NCBI GenBank assembly: GCA_002336405.1
Contig: DDEJ01000160.1
Location: forward strand, 1 to 28,967
Direction of reading: 5' to 3'
From: Rhodobacteraceae bacterium UBA1957
Lineage (GTDB): Bacteria > Pseudomonadota > Alphaproteobacteria > Rhodobacterales > Rhodobacteraceae
DNA: 28,967 nucleotides
Position numbers and translations under genes: made by a program. The notes under the pieces are model-generated. The model ran no database searches. It worked only from the letters and a program-made list of their open reading frames with translations, and was not told where the DNA came from. Shown here one piece after another: positions 1 to 8,326 of the stretch. The stretch's first letter is position 1; every line of letters starts with the position of its first letter.

Positions 1-26
1 CAATCCGCGCCGTCGTCGAGTTCTAA
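1..26 (+). CDS. C-terminal tail of an unidentified upstream gene (partial)
   Basis: The first bases read in one frame as ATC CGC GCC GTC GTC GAG TTC TAA, giving a tail I-R-A-V-V-E-F followed by a stop at 24-26. The third codon positions are all C or G, as in coding DNA of this group. Only eight codons are inside the window, so no family can be named. It lies on the same strand as allE and could belong to the purine catabolic genes, but that is inference from position alone. Confidence 0.35.
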
Positions 27-276
27 GCACAAAGCCACAAAAGGGACTGGGTAAACGATTTTCCTGTGCTTCTTGATCCGCGTTTTGTGTTGAGTGCGGG
101 CTATTTGGCCGTACCGTCCAAGTGCGGGCAGAACCCGCGGGGTTGCGCCTGAATGGGCGTATTTGTACGATGGACCTTTATCAGGGTGCTGGTGGCGCAC
201 TCTGCGCTCGCGTGGGGTTTGAAAACACGCTAGCTTGTGGGGCATGAAGCGAGCAACTGAATGTGAGGCTGGAACC

Positions 277-1104
277 ATGTCGAAAAAATCCTATTATGCG
301 CCACGGGGTGGCTTGCCCGCACAAAGCCAGATTTTGACGGATCGGGCGATGTTCACTGAGGCCTATGCCGTGATCCCGAAGGGCACTTTCAGCGACATCG
401 TCACCAGTTTCTTACCCTTCTGGGAAGGGTCGCGATTTTGGATTCTAGCGCGCCCTTTGTCGGGCTTTGCCGAGACGTTCTCACAATATATTGGCGAAGT
501 TCAACCTGGTGGCGGTAGTGATCAGCCCGAGACTGATCCCCGGGCTGAGGCGGTTTTGTTCATTGTAGAAGGTCAGCTCACGCTTGATTTAGATGGGTCT
601 GCCCATCTTATGGAAGAGGGGGGGTATGCCTATCTGCCGCCCGGCGTGCGTTGGAGTTTGCGCAATACTGCCAACCGGCCGGCGCGGTTCCATTGGATAC
701 GCAAAGCCTATCAGGCGGTGGTGGGTCTCGACAGTCCTGAGGCTTTCGTGACCAACGAAAAAGATATTGCGTCCAGCCCAATGCCCGAAACAGATGGGGC
801 TTGGGCGACCACGCGCTTTGTTGAATTGAGTGATCTGCGCCATGATATGCACGTCACCATCGTCACCCTGCAACCTGGTGCGGTGATCCCGTTTACAGAA
901 ACTCATGTGATGGAACACGGTCTGTATGTGCTGGAAGGCAAGGGCGTCTACCGCCTCAATCAGGAGTGGGTCGAAGTGGAGGCTGGAGATTTTATGTGGT
1001 TGCGGGCGTTTTGTCCACAAGGGTGCTATGCTGGTGGACCGGGGCCGTTTCGCTATCTGCTTTATAAAGACGTAAACCGTCACATGCCGCTGATATTGGG
1101 ATAA
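277..1104 (+). CDS. allE: (S)-ureidoglycine aminohydrolase (bicupin, AllE/YlbA family)
   Basis: This 275-residue protein belongs to the two-cupin ureidoglycine aminohydrolase family, which converts (S)-ureidoglycine to (S)-ureidoglycolate and ammonia late in allantoin breakdown. The N-terminal cupin spans about residues 45-140. The C-terminal cupin (about 190-265) holds the family signature ETHVMEHGLYVLEGKGVY and then CPQGCYAGG. By comparison with E. coli AllE, E208, H210, H214 and Q248 should bind Mn(II). I chose the ATG at 277 over an in-frame TTG at 235 because a GAGG Shine-Dalgarno lies 8 nt before it and family homology begins there. Alphaproteobacterial members are sometimes annotated as bifunctional allantoicase/aminohydrolase. 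The gene stands apart from the other purine genes at 24-28 kb. Confidence 0.93.
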   Translation: MSKKSYYAPRGGLPAQSQILTDRAMFTEAYAVIPKGTFSDIVTSFLPFWEGSRFWILARPLSGFAETFSQYIGEVQPGGGSDQPETDPRAEAVLFIVEGQLTLDLDGSAHLMEEGGYAYLPPGVRWSLRNTANRPARFHWIRKAYQAVVGLDSPEAFVTNEKDIASSPMPETDGAWATTRFVELSDLRHDMHVTIVTLQPGAVIPFTETHVMEHGLYVLEGKGVYRLNQEWVEVEAGDFMWLRAFCPQGCYAGGPGPFRYLLYKDVNRHMPLILG

Positions 1105-1115
1105 GTGATATACTT

Positions 1116-1154
1116 GGGCCTCACCGATCGAGTCGGTAAGGCCCGCATTTTGTT
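1116..1154 (+). terminator. Rho-independent terminator after allE
   Basis: The arms GGGCCT-C-ACCGA (1116-1127) and TCGGT-A-AGGCCC (1133-1144) pair with one C/A mismatch around the loop TCGAG, and GCATTTTGTT follows on the + strand. It starts 11 nt after the allE stop codon, in the short gap before the convergent aldehyde dehydrogenase gene. Confidence 0.7.
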
Positions 1155-1196
1155 GCAAGGCGCATTTTTATCGGTGTGGTCTGCGATCTTGGCGTC

Positions 1197-2633
1197 TTAG
1201 CCGGCCCAGCCTGAAACAGATTTGACTTCCAGAAAATCCTCAAGACCCCAGACACCGCCTTCGCGCCCGTTGCCTGATTGTTTCATTCCGCCAAAGGGGG
1301 CGCCTGCGCCACGGCTTTGACCGTTCATTTCCACCATACCCGACCGAAGTTGTCGTGCCACGCGTTTGCCTTTTTCACGATCCTGTGTCTGGATATAATT
1401 GGTCAGTCCATAGACCGTGTCATTGGCCATTTCGATGGCCTCTTCTTCGGTATCGAAGGGAAGAATTGATAACACTGGCCCAAAGATTTCTTCGCGTGAA
1501 ATTGTCATTTGGTTGGTGACATCGGCAAAGATTGTCGGCTGTACATAAAACCCTTTCTCCATGCCATCCGGGCGCCCGGTACCGCCAGCCACAAGGCGTG
1601 CGCCTTCATCTATGCCTTTTTGGATCAGGGCTTGGATCTTGTTGAATTGTACTTCGTTGACGACGGGGCCAATGTGTCGGCCGCTTTCATGGGCTGGGCC
1701 CACCTCGACAATGCCGGCGACTTCTGTCGCGGTGGCAACTGCTTGATCATAAGCTTCGCGCTGGACCAGCATCCGTGTTGGGGCGTTGCACGATTGCCCG
1801 GTGTTGTTCATGCAATGCAGCACACCGCGTTTTACCGCTTTGGCGTCAGCGTCGTTAAAGATAATATTGGCGCCTTTACCACCCAGTTCTAGGGTGACGC
1901 GTTTCAGGCTGTCGGCGGCGGCTTTGGTAATCAATGTGCCGGCGCGGGTCGAGCCGGTGAACGACACCATATCCACGTCAGGATGGACGGACAGTTGCGT
2001 GCCAACTCCGGCGCCATCGCCATTGATCAGATTAAACACACCCGGGGGAAATCCCGCAGCATCTACGGCTTCGGCAAAGATCATCGCGTTGAGTGGCGAT
2101 TCCTCAGATGGCTTTAGCACCATAGTGCAGCCGGCAATCGCGGCGGCGGCCACTTTTAGGCTAACCTGGTTCATTGGCCAGTTCCACGGCGTAATGAGCG
2201 CGCAGACCCCGACAGGTTCATAAAGTACGCGGGCTTCGGGGGCATGATCGCCCAGTGGCCGGTCAAACTGGAAGGTCTTGGCGGCCTTGAGGAAGTTTGT
2301 GATATGCGAGGCTCCGGCGGCAATCTGTTCGTTATGCGCCATATCAATCGGGGCCCCCATTTCGAGGCTCACGGCTTCGGCCAGTGCGGCACGGCGCTGA
2401 TTATATTGCTCCAGTAATTTTTCCACCAGTTCAATACGGGCCGCGGCTGGCGTGTTCATCCAAGTTGGAAAGGCGGCGCGGGCGGCTGCGACAGCTGCAT
2501 CGGTGTCTTGTTGTCCACCCAGCGAAATAACGGCATCTGCCTGTTCAGTAGATGGGTTGATAACTGGATGGTCGCGCCCCTCAAGTGGAGCGACCCAGGA
2601 TCCGTTTATATAAAATGATCGTTTTTCAAGCAT
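1197..2633 (-). CDS. NAD(P)-dependent aldehyde dehydrogenase
   Basis: This 478-residue protein is a full-length member of the aldehyde dehydrogenase superfamily, which oxidises aldehydes to carboxylates. Visible landmarks are TPWNWP with the oxyanion Asn at residue 151, the cofactor-binding FTGSTRAG, the general base in VTLELGGKGAN (E249), the catalytic Cys in GQSCNAPTR (C282) and EEIFGPVLS near the C-terminus. The ATG at 2633 follows a GGAG Shine-Dalgarno at good spacing. The frame is open further upstream to 2717, but those residues do not resemble the family. The gene is divergent from the peroxiredoxin and not in an operon with allE. The substrate cannot be read from the sequence; betaine-aldehyde-like or other aliphatic or aromatic aldehydes are all possible. 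Confidence 0.9.
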   Translation of the reverse strand: MLEKRSFYINGSWVAPLEGRDHPVINPSTEQADAVISLGGQQDTDAAVAAARAAFPTWMNTPAAARIELVEKLLEQYNQRRAALAEAVSLEMGAPIDMAHNEQIAAGASHITNFLKAAKTFQFDRPLGDHAPEARVLYEPVGVCALITPWNWPMNQVSLKVAAAAIAGCTMVLKPSEESPLNAMIFAEAVDAAGFPPGVFNLINGDGAGVGTQLSVHPDVDMVSFTGSTRAGTLITKAAADSLKRVTLELGGKGANIIFNDADAKAVKRGVLHCMNNTGQSCNAPTRMLVQREAYDQAVATATEVAGIVEVGPAHESGRHIGPVVNEVQFNKIQALIQKGIDEGARLVAGGTGRPDGMEKGFYVQPTIFADVTNQMTISREEIFGPVLSILPFDTEEEAIEMANDTVYGLTNYIQTQDREKGKRVARQLRSGMVEMNGQSRGAGAPFGGMKQSGNGREGGVWGLEDFLEVKSVSGWAG

Positions 2634-2685
2634 AGTTATCTCCAAATTCAAACGGCTTGGTCTGCGAGTAAGGTCCAACAGTCGC

Positions 2686-2698
2686 CTGACAGTGTCAG
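2686..2698. promoter_or_regulatory. 13-bp dyad in the aldehyde dehydrogenase / peroxiredoxin divergent promoter region
   Basis: CTGACA-G-TGTCAG is a perfect inverted repeat about its central base. It lies roughly midway in the 149-bp region between the two divergent start codons (2633 and 2783). Such a compact dyad fits a binding site for a dimeric repressor, for example a TetR- or GntR-type protein, but no such regulator gene is adjacent. I could not place confident -35/-10 boxes for either gene. Confidence 0.35.
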
Positions 2699-2782
2699 CA
2701 GTTTTGGAATATTGCAAGCCGAGCGTGGCAAAACCTGCAAATTGCTGTATTCGGGTCGCAACAGAAAAGTATAGGGGTGCTA

Positions 2783-3436
2783 ATGTCTATTCGTCTTAAT
2801 GAACTCGTTCCCGATTTTACGGCTGAAACTGATCAGGGTGAAATCGGATTTCACGACTGGATTGGCGATGGTTGGGCTATTATGTTTTCGCATCCCAAAG
2901 ATTTTACCGGTGTTTGCACCACCGAGTTGAGCGCCGTGACGCAACTGACTGATGAATGGGCAGCGCGCAATACCAAGATGATTGGCGTTTCGGCGGATGG
3001 TGTTTCAAAACACGCTGACTGGAAGAAAGACATTGAGACCTTGGCTTGCCGATCGGCAGAGTTTCCGATTATTGCTGACAATGATGCCGCAGTTTCCAGT
3101 ACTTTTGAGATGCTACCTGCCGAGGCCTATACTGCAGATGGTGGCCTTTTGGACACCGCTAGGGCGGTCCGGTCTTTGTTTATCATTGGGCCGGACAAGA
3201 AATTGAAGCTGTCTTTGTTCTATCCGGCTTCTGTGGGGCGAAACTGGGCCGAGGTCCTGCGGGCTTTGGATGCGCTGCAGGCAGTAGCCGAGCATTCTGT
3301 GGCATTGCCTGCAAATTGGACCGTGGGCGAAGACGTGATTATTCCGTCTGCAGTGAGTGATGCTGATGCCAAGGCTAAATTTGGAGAGTTTGAGGCGGTT
3401 CTGCCCTATGTGCGCACTGCAAAGCTGCCACAGTAA
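2783..3436 (+). CDS. 1-Cys peroxiredoxin (Prx6 type)
   Basis: This 217-residue thiol peroxidase should reduce H2O2 and organic hydroperoxides in the cytoplasm. It has a thioredoxin-fold domain starting LVPDFTAET. The peroxidatic Cys45 sits in SHPKDFTGVCTTEL, a 1-Cys/Prx6 variant of the PxxxTxxC motif. A Prx6-like C-terminal extension (from about residue 150, with LPANWTVGEDVIIP) gives the length typical of this subfamily. The ATG at 2783 follows AGGGG. In-frame codons at 2777 would add only two residues. The gene is divergent from the aldehyde dehydrogenase and is followed by a strong terminator. Regulation by oxidative stress is plausible, but I see no OxyR-like site. Confidence 0.93.
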   Translation: MSIRLNELVPDFTAETDQGEIGFHDWIGDGWAIMFSHPKDFTGVCTTELSAVTQLTDEWAARNTKMIGVSADGVSKHADWKKDIETLACRSAEFPIIADNDAAVSSTFEMLPAEAYTADGGLLDTARAVRSLFIIGPDKKLKLSLFYPASVGRNWAEVLRALDALQAVAEHSVALPANWTVGEDVIIPSAVSDADAKAKFGEFEAVLPYVRTAKLPQ

Positions 3437-3470
3437 ACTGCGCAATAGGCTTTATCCGATCGCTTGGCGT

Positions 3471-3513
3471 GACAAAGGCTCCAACATCTGTTGGAGCCTT
3501 TGTCGTTTTGTTT
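3471..3513 (+). terminator. Rho-independent terminator of the peroxiredoxin gene
   Basis: Long complementary arms GACAAAGGCTCCAAC (3471-3485) and GTTGGAGCCTTTGTC (3490-3504) pair perfectly around a 4-nt loop, and GTTTTGTTT follows on the + strand. It lies between the convergent ends of the peroxiredoxin and pnp genes. The minus-strand side lacks a T-run, so it mainly serves the + transcript, although the stem could also protect the 3' end of the pnp mRNA. Confidence 0.88.
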
Positions 3514-3528
3514 ACCAGCAGGGTGTGT

Positions 3529-5664
3529 TTAACCCGCTGCGTTCTCGTCTGCGGTCATTTCTTCGCCGGTCTCTTGATTGACGACTTTCATTGACAAGCG
3601 CACTTTGCCGCGATCATCAAATCCCAGCAGTTTTACCTTTACGTCCTGACCTTCCTTGAGGACATCAGAAGGGTGGTTCAAACGGCGATTTTCGATCTGC
3701 GAGACATGGACCAAACCATCGCGCTTGCCGAAGAAATTCACAAAAGCGCCAAAATCGACAATTTTGACAACCTTACCGTCATAGACCTGACCCTCTTCGG
3801 GTTCGGCTACGATTGCATAGATCATGTCATAGGCTTTCTTGATCGAATCGCCGTTGGGCGAGGCAATCTTGATCACACCCTCATCGTTGATGTCGACTTT
3901 CGCACCAGAGACTTCGACAATCTCGCGGATAACCTTGCCGCCAGAACCGATCACTTCGCGAATTTTATCGGTGGGCACGTTCATGGTCTCGATGCGCGGG
4001 GCATGGACGCTGAAATCAGCCGCTTCGGTCAGTGATTTGGACATTTCGCTTAGAATATGCATCCGGCCGTCTTTGGCTTGGGCCAGAGCTTTTTTCATGA
4101 TGTCCGGAGTAATGCCGGCAATCTTGATGTCCATCTGCAACGAAGTGATACCCGCTTCGGTACCCGCCACTTTAAAGTCCATGTCGCCCAAGTGATCCTC
4201 GTCACCAAGGATATCGGTCAGAACTGCATAGTCGCCATTGTCGTCAAGAATTAGACCCATTGCAACGCCGGCAACCGGCGATTTCAGTGGCACACCCGCG
4301 TCCATCATCGACAGTGAACCACCACAGACTGACGCCATTGACGACGAGCCGTTGGATTCGGTGATCTCGGAAACAACCCGCACAGTATATGGAAAATCGG
4401 TTGCGGCTGGCAGAACTGCCTGCAGTGCACGCCACGCCAATTTTCCGTGACCAACTTCACGCCGGCCGGGAGGGCCTACGCGCCCGGCTTCGCCCACCGA
4501 GTAGGGAGGAAAATTATAGTGCAGTAGGAAGTTGGAGCGCGAATTGCCGTGCAACGCATCGATGATCTGCTCGTCGTCGCCGGTGCCCAATGTGGTAACT
4601 ACAAGGCCTTGGGTCTCGCCACGCGTGAACAGCGCCGATCCGTGGGTCCGCGGCAGCATACCGGTTTCACACACGATAGGACGTACAGTATCCAGCGCAC
4701 GACCGTCGATCCGCTTGCCAGTTTTGACCACGTCGCCGCGCAAGATGCCGGCTTCGAGTTTTTTCAGCGCCGACCCAAGATTGGCGTCTGCCAATTGCTC
4801 TTCGCTAAGGGCGGCTTTGATGGTTTCACGGGCGGCATTGACTGCCGCGGTACGCTCTTGCTTGTCGGTCAGCGCAAAAGCGGCGCGCATCTCGGTTTCA
4901 CCGGCAGATTTTGCGGCGGCATAAAGATCCGAGTAATCGGCTGGTTGAAAATCAAACGGCTCTTTTGCAGCGTCTTCGGCCATATCCACGATCAGGTCGA
5001 TCACCGGTTGCATTTGCTCATGTGCAAACGTGACAGCGCCGAGCATTTCTTCTTCGGACAGCTCATAGGCCTCGGACTCGACCATCATCACAGCGTCTTT
5101 GGTGCCGGCAACAACCAGATCTAGGCGCTGATCGGGCTTGGTCCGGAGGTGATCCATATCTTCAACTTCTGGGTTCAGGATATATTCACCGTCGACAAAG
5201 CCGACACGGCAGCCGGCGATCGGGCCCCGAAATGGTGCACCGGACAATGTCAAAGCCGCAGAGGCGGCAATCATCGCTACGATATCGGGATCATTGACCA
5301 GATCGTGGCTGAGGACGGTACACATCACCAGAACTTCGTTTTTGAAGCCGTCGACAAACAGCGGGCGCAAGGGGCGGTCGATCAGACGAGCAGTCAGTGT
5401 TTCTTTTTCTGAAGGCCGGGCTTCGCGCTTGAAAAAGCCACCGGGAATTTTACCCGCGGCATAGTATTTTTCTTGGTAATGCACAGTCAAAGGGAAAAAG
5501 TCCTGACCGGGCTTTTGCGTTTTGGCAAAGGTTACATTTGCCATCACCGAGGTTTCGCCCAAGGTGGCGATCACCGATCCGTCTGCTTGACGGGCCACTT
5601 TGCCTGTCTCTAATGTTAGGGTTTCTTCACCCCATTCGATTGATTTTTTCGTTACGTTAAACAT
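3529..5664 (-). CDS. pnp: Polyribonucleotide nucleotidyltransferase (PNPase)
   Basis: This 711-residue enzyme is the phosphorolytic 3'-5' exoribonuclease that degrades mRNA and takes part in RNA turnover complexes. The domain order is standard: first RNase PH domain (about 15-145), alpha-helical linker (about 150-235), second RNase PH domain (about 320-545), KH domain ([15 protein letters not shown]) and a C-terminal S1 domain ([20 protein letters not shown]). The ATG at 5664 is preceded by AGGAA at 5-nt spacing. An upstream extension of the frame to 5760 has no family similarity and runs into the intergenic region. It lies downstream of rpsO, as in most proteobacteria, and probably shares its transcript past the hairpin at 5816-5845. 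Confidence 0.97.
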   Translation of the reverse strand: MFNVTKKSIEWGEETLTLETGKVARQADGSVIATLGETSVMANVTFAKTQKPGQDFFPLTVHYQEKYYAAGKIPGGFFKREARPSEKETLTARLIDRPLRPLFVDGFKNEVLVMCTVLSHDLVNDPDIVAMIAASAALTLSGAPFRGPIAGCRVGFVDGEYILNPEVEDMDHLRTKPDQRLDLVVAGTKDAVMMVESEAYELSEEEMLGAVTFAHEQMQPVIDLIVDMAEDAAKEPFDFQPADYSDLYAAAKSAGETEMRAAFALTDKQERTAAVNAARETIKAALSEEQLADANLGSALKKLEAGILRGDVVKTGKRIDGRALDTVRPIVCETGMLPRTHGSALFTRGETQGLVVTTLGTGDDEQIIDALHGNSRSNFLLHYNFPPYSVGEAGRVGPPGRREVGHGKLAWRALQAVLPAATDFPYTVRVVSEITESNGSSSMASVCGGSLSMMDAGVPLKSPVAGVAMGLILDDNGDYAVLTDILGDEDHLGDMDFKVAGTEAGITSLQMDIKIAGITPDIMKKALAQAKDGRMHILSEMSKSLTEAADFSVHAPRIETMNVPTDKIREVIGSGGKVIREIVEVSGAKVDINDEGVIKIASPNGDSIKKAYDMIYAIVAEPEEGQVYDGKVVKIVDFGAFVNFFGKRDGLVHVSQIENRRLNHPSDVLKEGQDVKVKLLGFDDRGKVRLSMKVVNQETGEEMTADENAAG

Positions 5665-5815
5665 CACGTTTCCTATAATGGCTGCCGGGGCGTATCCCCA
5701 TGTGCCGATTTGCGTTCGGGGCCGCATTGCCCCCGTGGCCTTTTGTTGATCCTGCTGCATCCCAAGGCCCAGAGTTGCAGTGTGCGGATAGCGGAGCGGG
5801 CGGATGCCCGAAATG

Positions 5816-5845
5816 CAAAGGACGCACTCTTGGTGCGTCCCTTTG
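5816..5845 (-). terminator. rpsO-pnp intergenic stem-loop (attenuator or RNase processing hairpin)
   Basis: On the minus strand, arms GGACGCAC and GTGCGTCC (5833-5840 and 5820-5827) enclose a 5-nt loop. The flanking CAAAG/CTTTG bases extend the stem past a one-base bulge, and TTTGCATTT follows. It begins 3 nt after the rpsO stop codon. In E. coli the same intergenic position holds an attenuator and the RNase III sites used in pnp autoregulation; a similar role here is inference from position. Confidence 0.65.
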
Positions 5846-5847
5846 TG

Positions 5848-6117
5848 TTAGCGGCGAATGCCGAGGCGTTGGATTATGCTTTTGTAACGCGGCTCATCGC
5901 TGCGTTTGACATAGTCCAAAAGTTTCCGGCGCAGGGCCACCATTTTGAGCAAACCACGGCGGGAATGATTATCCTTTTTGTGGGTCTTAAAATGCTCTGT
6001 TAAAGTCGTGATCCGCGACGTCAGAATGGCAACCTGAACTTCGGGGGAACCAGTGTCCCCGTCTTTGGTTGCAAACTCTTTCATTACGCGGGCTTTTTCT
6101 TCTGCTGTAATCGACAT
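5848..6117 (-). CDS. rpsO: 30S ribosomal protein S15
   Basis: This 89-residue protein is a full-length S15, the primary binder of the 16S rRNA central domain. It shows the diagnostic stretch [16 protein letters not shown], then the HxxDxHSRRGLL-type segment ([17 protein letters not shown]) and the C-terminal [10 protein letters not shown] with an [13 protein letters not shown] end. The ATG at 6117 follows AGGAGA at 5-nt spacing. The usual truB-rpsO-pnp order holds, but DUF1643 and an RTX-repeat gene lie between truB and rpsO here. A leader of about 100 nt or more upstream could support S15 autoregulation. Confidence 0.98.
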   Translation of the reverse strand: MSITAEEKARVMKEFATKDGDTGSPEVQVAILTSRITTLTEHFKTHKKDNHSRRGLLKMVALRRKLLDYVKRSDEPRYKSIIQRLGIRR

Positions 6118-6473
6118 CGGGGTCTCCTATTTAATTGAGATGTGAAATGGCGCAGGCCGGGATGACGTCCAGCAAGGCCCGTGGAGGTATCCGCCCAAAT
6201 TTTGGGCTGATGCGCGGATATAGGAGGTTTTGACGGAAAAGGAAAGCCTAAAGAGTGGGTGGCGTTGCCCGATCTTGCAACCCGTAAGGGTTGAACTTGG
6301 CGGTTGTTGATAATGTTGTGCCACGCAGACCAAATATATAGTCCAATTGACGGCTTAGGCGCCGCTTCTTGGATATTTCGATCCTTCAATCCGCCACGAG
6401 GCGTCGCCTTTGATTGCAGCGTTCGGGATTGCAGTCGTCGAATGAGGTGAGGTCTTAATTATGACCTGATCGT
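6118..6473. other. 356-bp intergenic region: rpsO leader/promoter and 3' end of the RTX gene
   Basis: No convincing gene lies here; small frames overlapping it show no family likeness. On the minus strand it should carry the rpsO promoter and leader. I see an inverted repeat GCCCAAA-T-TTTGGGC (6193-6207), about 76 nt before the rpsO start, and a weaker CAACCC-GTAA-GGGTTG (6278-6293). A TATATC box (minus, near 6220) is a possible -10, but I find no good matching -35. The hairpin CCTGA-TCGT-TCAGG at 6465-6478 spans the RTX stop codon but lacks a T-run. Confidence 0.5.
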
Positions 6474-7514
6474 TCAGGTTTGTGTGCCTGTAACCAAGAC
6501 AATGTCAGAGGCCTTAAAGCCAGTCACCGTGTTCATTGTCGCGAGAACAGCCCCATCCAACACAATTTCGGTCATGCGCGGGTCGCTGTGATGTGGCCGC
6601 AGGCGCACGTCATGAGGTGTTTGCAGCTTATCGTCATGAGTGATTAAAATACTGTCGTGTTGGCTGTCAAAAGCGATAATACTGGTGGCGGTTTTGCCCG
6701 CGTTGGCCGCATCTAGAATAATTGTATCCTGCCCAAGGCCCGGTGTAACGACATCACTGGCGCCAGCAATCAGCGTATCGTCGCCATCGCCACCATTGAG
6801 ATAATCCCTCTCGTCCAACAATTTGTTGTCGGTCTGTTGCGGGCCGGTGGTGTCGGTTGCAGGCTGCTCTGTGCCGTCGATCCTGTCATTGCCCAGATCG
6901 CCAAACAAGACATCCTCGCCTTGACCACCGATCAGCGTGTCGTCGCCGATGCCGCCAGAGAGTTGGTCGTCATCCTCGCCGCCGTTGAGTAAATCATTAC
7001 CCATGCCGCCGATCAGCGTGTCCATACCTGTGCCGCCGCGCAGCGTATCATCGTCATGGTATCCAAAGATGGAATCATTTCCCGCCTGGCCACTTAGATT
7101 ATCATCGCCGTCATTGCCGTGCAAAGTATCATCGCCAGCGCCGCCGCGCAGCAAATCTTGACCGTTTCCCCCCCATAGATCATCATCACCGCCCCGGCCG
7201 GAAATTGTATCATTGCCCCCGTATCCATTGATACGGTCGGGACCGTCATGGCCGATAAGGCTGTCATCTGCCGCACTGCCTCGCACCGGAGCTGTAGGTG
7301 TGCCCAAAGGCGCTTCAGAGGTATCTGGACTAAACTCTTCTGGTTTCACGGTTGACGGATCTATTTTCGCGGGGTGAAATTGATTCTGACCGGATAGGTC
7401 CGCAGTTTGCCGTTCATCAGGCTCTGTGCCCTCATCTTCGGGGTCCGGGTCCGAACTGGCAATTTCGATGGCCCCCATCAGAAGCATGCCTAAAAGAGTG
7501 GTCATCCAAAACAT
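6474..7514 (-). CDS. RTX-type calcium-binding repeat protein (hemolysin-type repeats), probably exported
   Basis: This 346-residue protein has a hydrophobic N-terminus (MTTLLGMLLMGAIEIA, about 4-19), an acidic Pro/Asp/Glu-rich linker (about 20-80) and about twelve glycine-aspartate nonapeptide repeats of the GGxGxDxLx type (about 82-225, e.g. GGNGQDLLR, GGAGDDTLH). A last GGDGDDTL unit follows, then a C-terminal region of about 100 residues. Such repeats bind Ca2+ and form a beta-roll, typically in extracellular proteins. The N-terminal segment resembles a signal or membrane anchor, which is unusual for type I secreted RTX proteins with a C-terminal signal. There is no enzymatic domain. Many roseobacter genes have this layout and lack a known function. 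It lies inside the conserved truB-rpsO block as an apparent insertion. Confidence 0.82.
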   Translation of the reverse strand: MFWMTTLLGMLLMGAIEIASSDPDPEDEGTEPDERQTADLSGQNQFHPAKIDPSTVKPEEFSPDTSEAPLGTPTAPVRGSAADDSLIGHDGPDRINGYGGNDTISGRGGDDDLWGGNGQDLLRGGAGDDTLHGNDGDDNLSGQAGNDSIFGYHDDDTLRGGTGMDTLIGGMGNDLLNGGEDDDQLSGGIGDDTLIGGQGEDVLFGDLGNDRIDGTEQPATDTTGPQQTDNKLLDERDYLNGGDGDDTLIAGASDVVTPGLGQDTIILDAANAGKTATSIIAFDSQHDSILITHDDKLQTPHDVRLRPHHSDPRMTEIVLDGAVLATMNTVTGFKASDIVLVTGTQT

Positions 7515-7723
7515 ACGAGCGACTTCGCCTTTGTATTGTGAATAGAAACATAGCCTCTAAAATGCACTCATAGAACGTCAAAACAATCAAAACTTCGGAA
7601 AATGGTTAACCGTGGCAGCGTATAGGTAAGGTTGCTTTTGACTGTGCCAGAGGCCAGATTTCTGTCGTGCGGCTGATGTTTGGATGGGTTGGGCTGACAG
7701 TTTGAACTGCGAAATCCAAACGT

Positions 7724-8242
7724 TCAAAGCTGCGCTATTGACCAGATTTCTGGCTGCTGGCTATAGGCAATATAAAGGGGATGTTTTGGATGCCCGCCCT
7801 TGGTCAGACCAAGATGAAAGATTGGCAGTCCGCTGTCATGCAGCAAAGCTGTGACATCAACGCCACGTTTTTTATGGGTGCCATGGGTGCCCCAAGCGGC
7901 AATGATTTGATCCGCCCACACGCATGACTGGGCAATCGCGTGATCATTTTCAGGCCCGATAGGATCGAGTGCCGCCCGCATATTTCGGGGATCTGTATCG
8001 CGCCAGGCAAAAACATTGGTGACGCGAAAGGCACCGAACCCCAAGGCGCGAGCGCGCCTTTCACAGCGTTCCACGGTCGGATCGTTTTGAAGTTCGGTTG
8101 CGGTTGAAGGGTTGAGCATGATGAACAGCGCTTTGCGCCCAAGCGTGTCCCAAGTTCGGGTCAGCATATAGCGGTAGCGTTCGCAGTCGGAATAAAGCGC
8201 TTCGGAATAGGCATCGGACTTTTGGTGCACACGTGTGATCAT
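7724..8242 (-). CDS. DUF1643 family protein
   Basis: This 172-residue protein matches the DUF1643 family, whose biochemical role is unknown. Recognisable conserved segments are YRYMLTRTW, LFIMLNPSTA with DPTVERCERRARALGFG, RVTNVFAWRDTDP, the AAWG stretch and FHLGLTKGGHPKHPLYI near the C-terminus. In alphaproteobacteria the gene often sits near truB and rpsO, as here (84 bp after the truB end). Its basic and aromatic residues could suit nucleic-acid or nucleotide binding, but that is a guess. The ATG at 8242 is the first start in frame with family homology. No terminator is visible in the 209 bp after it. Confidence 0.88.
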   Translation of the reverse strand: MITRVHQKSDAYSEALYSDCERYRYMLTRTWDTLGRKALFIMLNPSTATELQNDPTVERCERRARALGFGAFRVTNVFAWRDTDPRNMRAALDPIGPENDHAIAQSCVWADQIIAAWGTHGTHKKRGVDVTALLHDSGLPIFHLGLTKGGHPKHPLYIAYSQQPEIWSIAQL

Positions 8243-8326
8243 AGAGCGTCTTTGGCGTGCCGTATGCGATAAAACAAGCCTATATTTTCGTAGTTGAATA
8301 GTTGTTTGACAGGAGATGACAACTGC

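Noticed and set aside
589..1158. 189-residue frame on the minus strand
   Set aside because: It is antisense to allE, rich in Cys, His and Gln, and resembles no family. It arises from codon bias of the real gene.
4549..5124. 191-residue frame on the plus strand
   Set aside because: It lies wholly antisense to pnp and has no protein-family likeness.
6278..6293. CAACCC-GTAA-GGGTTG hairpin upstream of rpsO
   Set aside because: It is a short stem without a T-run or a clear place in a promoter, so it was only mentioned in the intergenic entry.
6937..7276. Tandem DNA repeats that might suggest a CRISPR or minisatellite
   Set aside because: They follow the RTX nonapeptide codons with variable bases and no constant spacers, so they only reflect the protein repeats.
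7602..7609. TTAACCAT half-site (minus strand) like a CtrA box upstream of the RTX gene
   Set aside because: Only one half-site is present; the second TTAA at the proper 7-nt spacing is missing.
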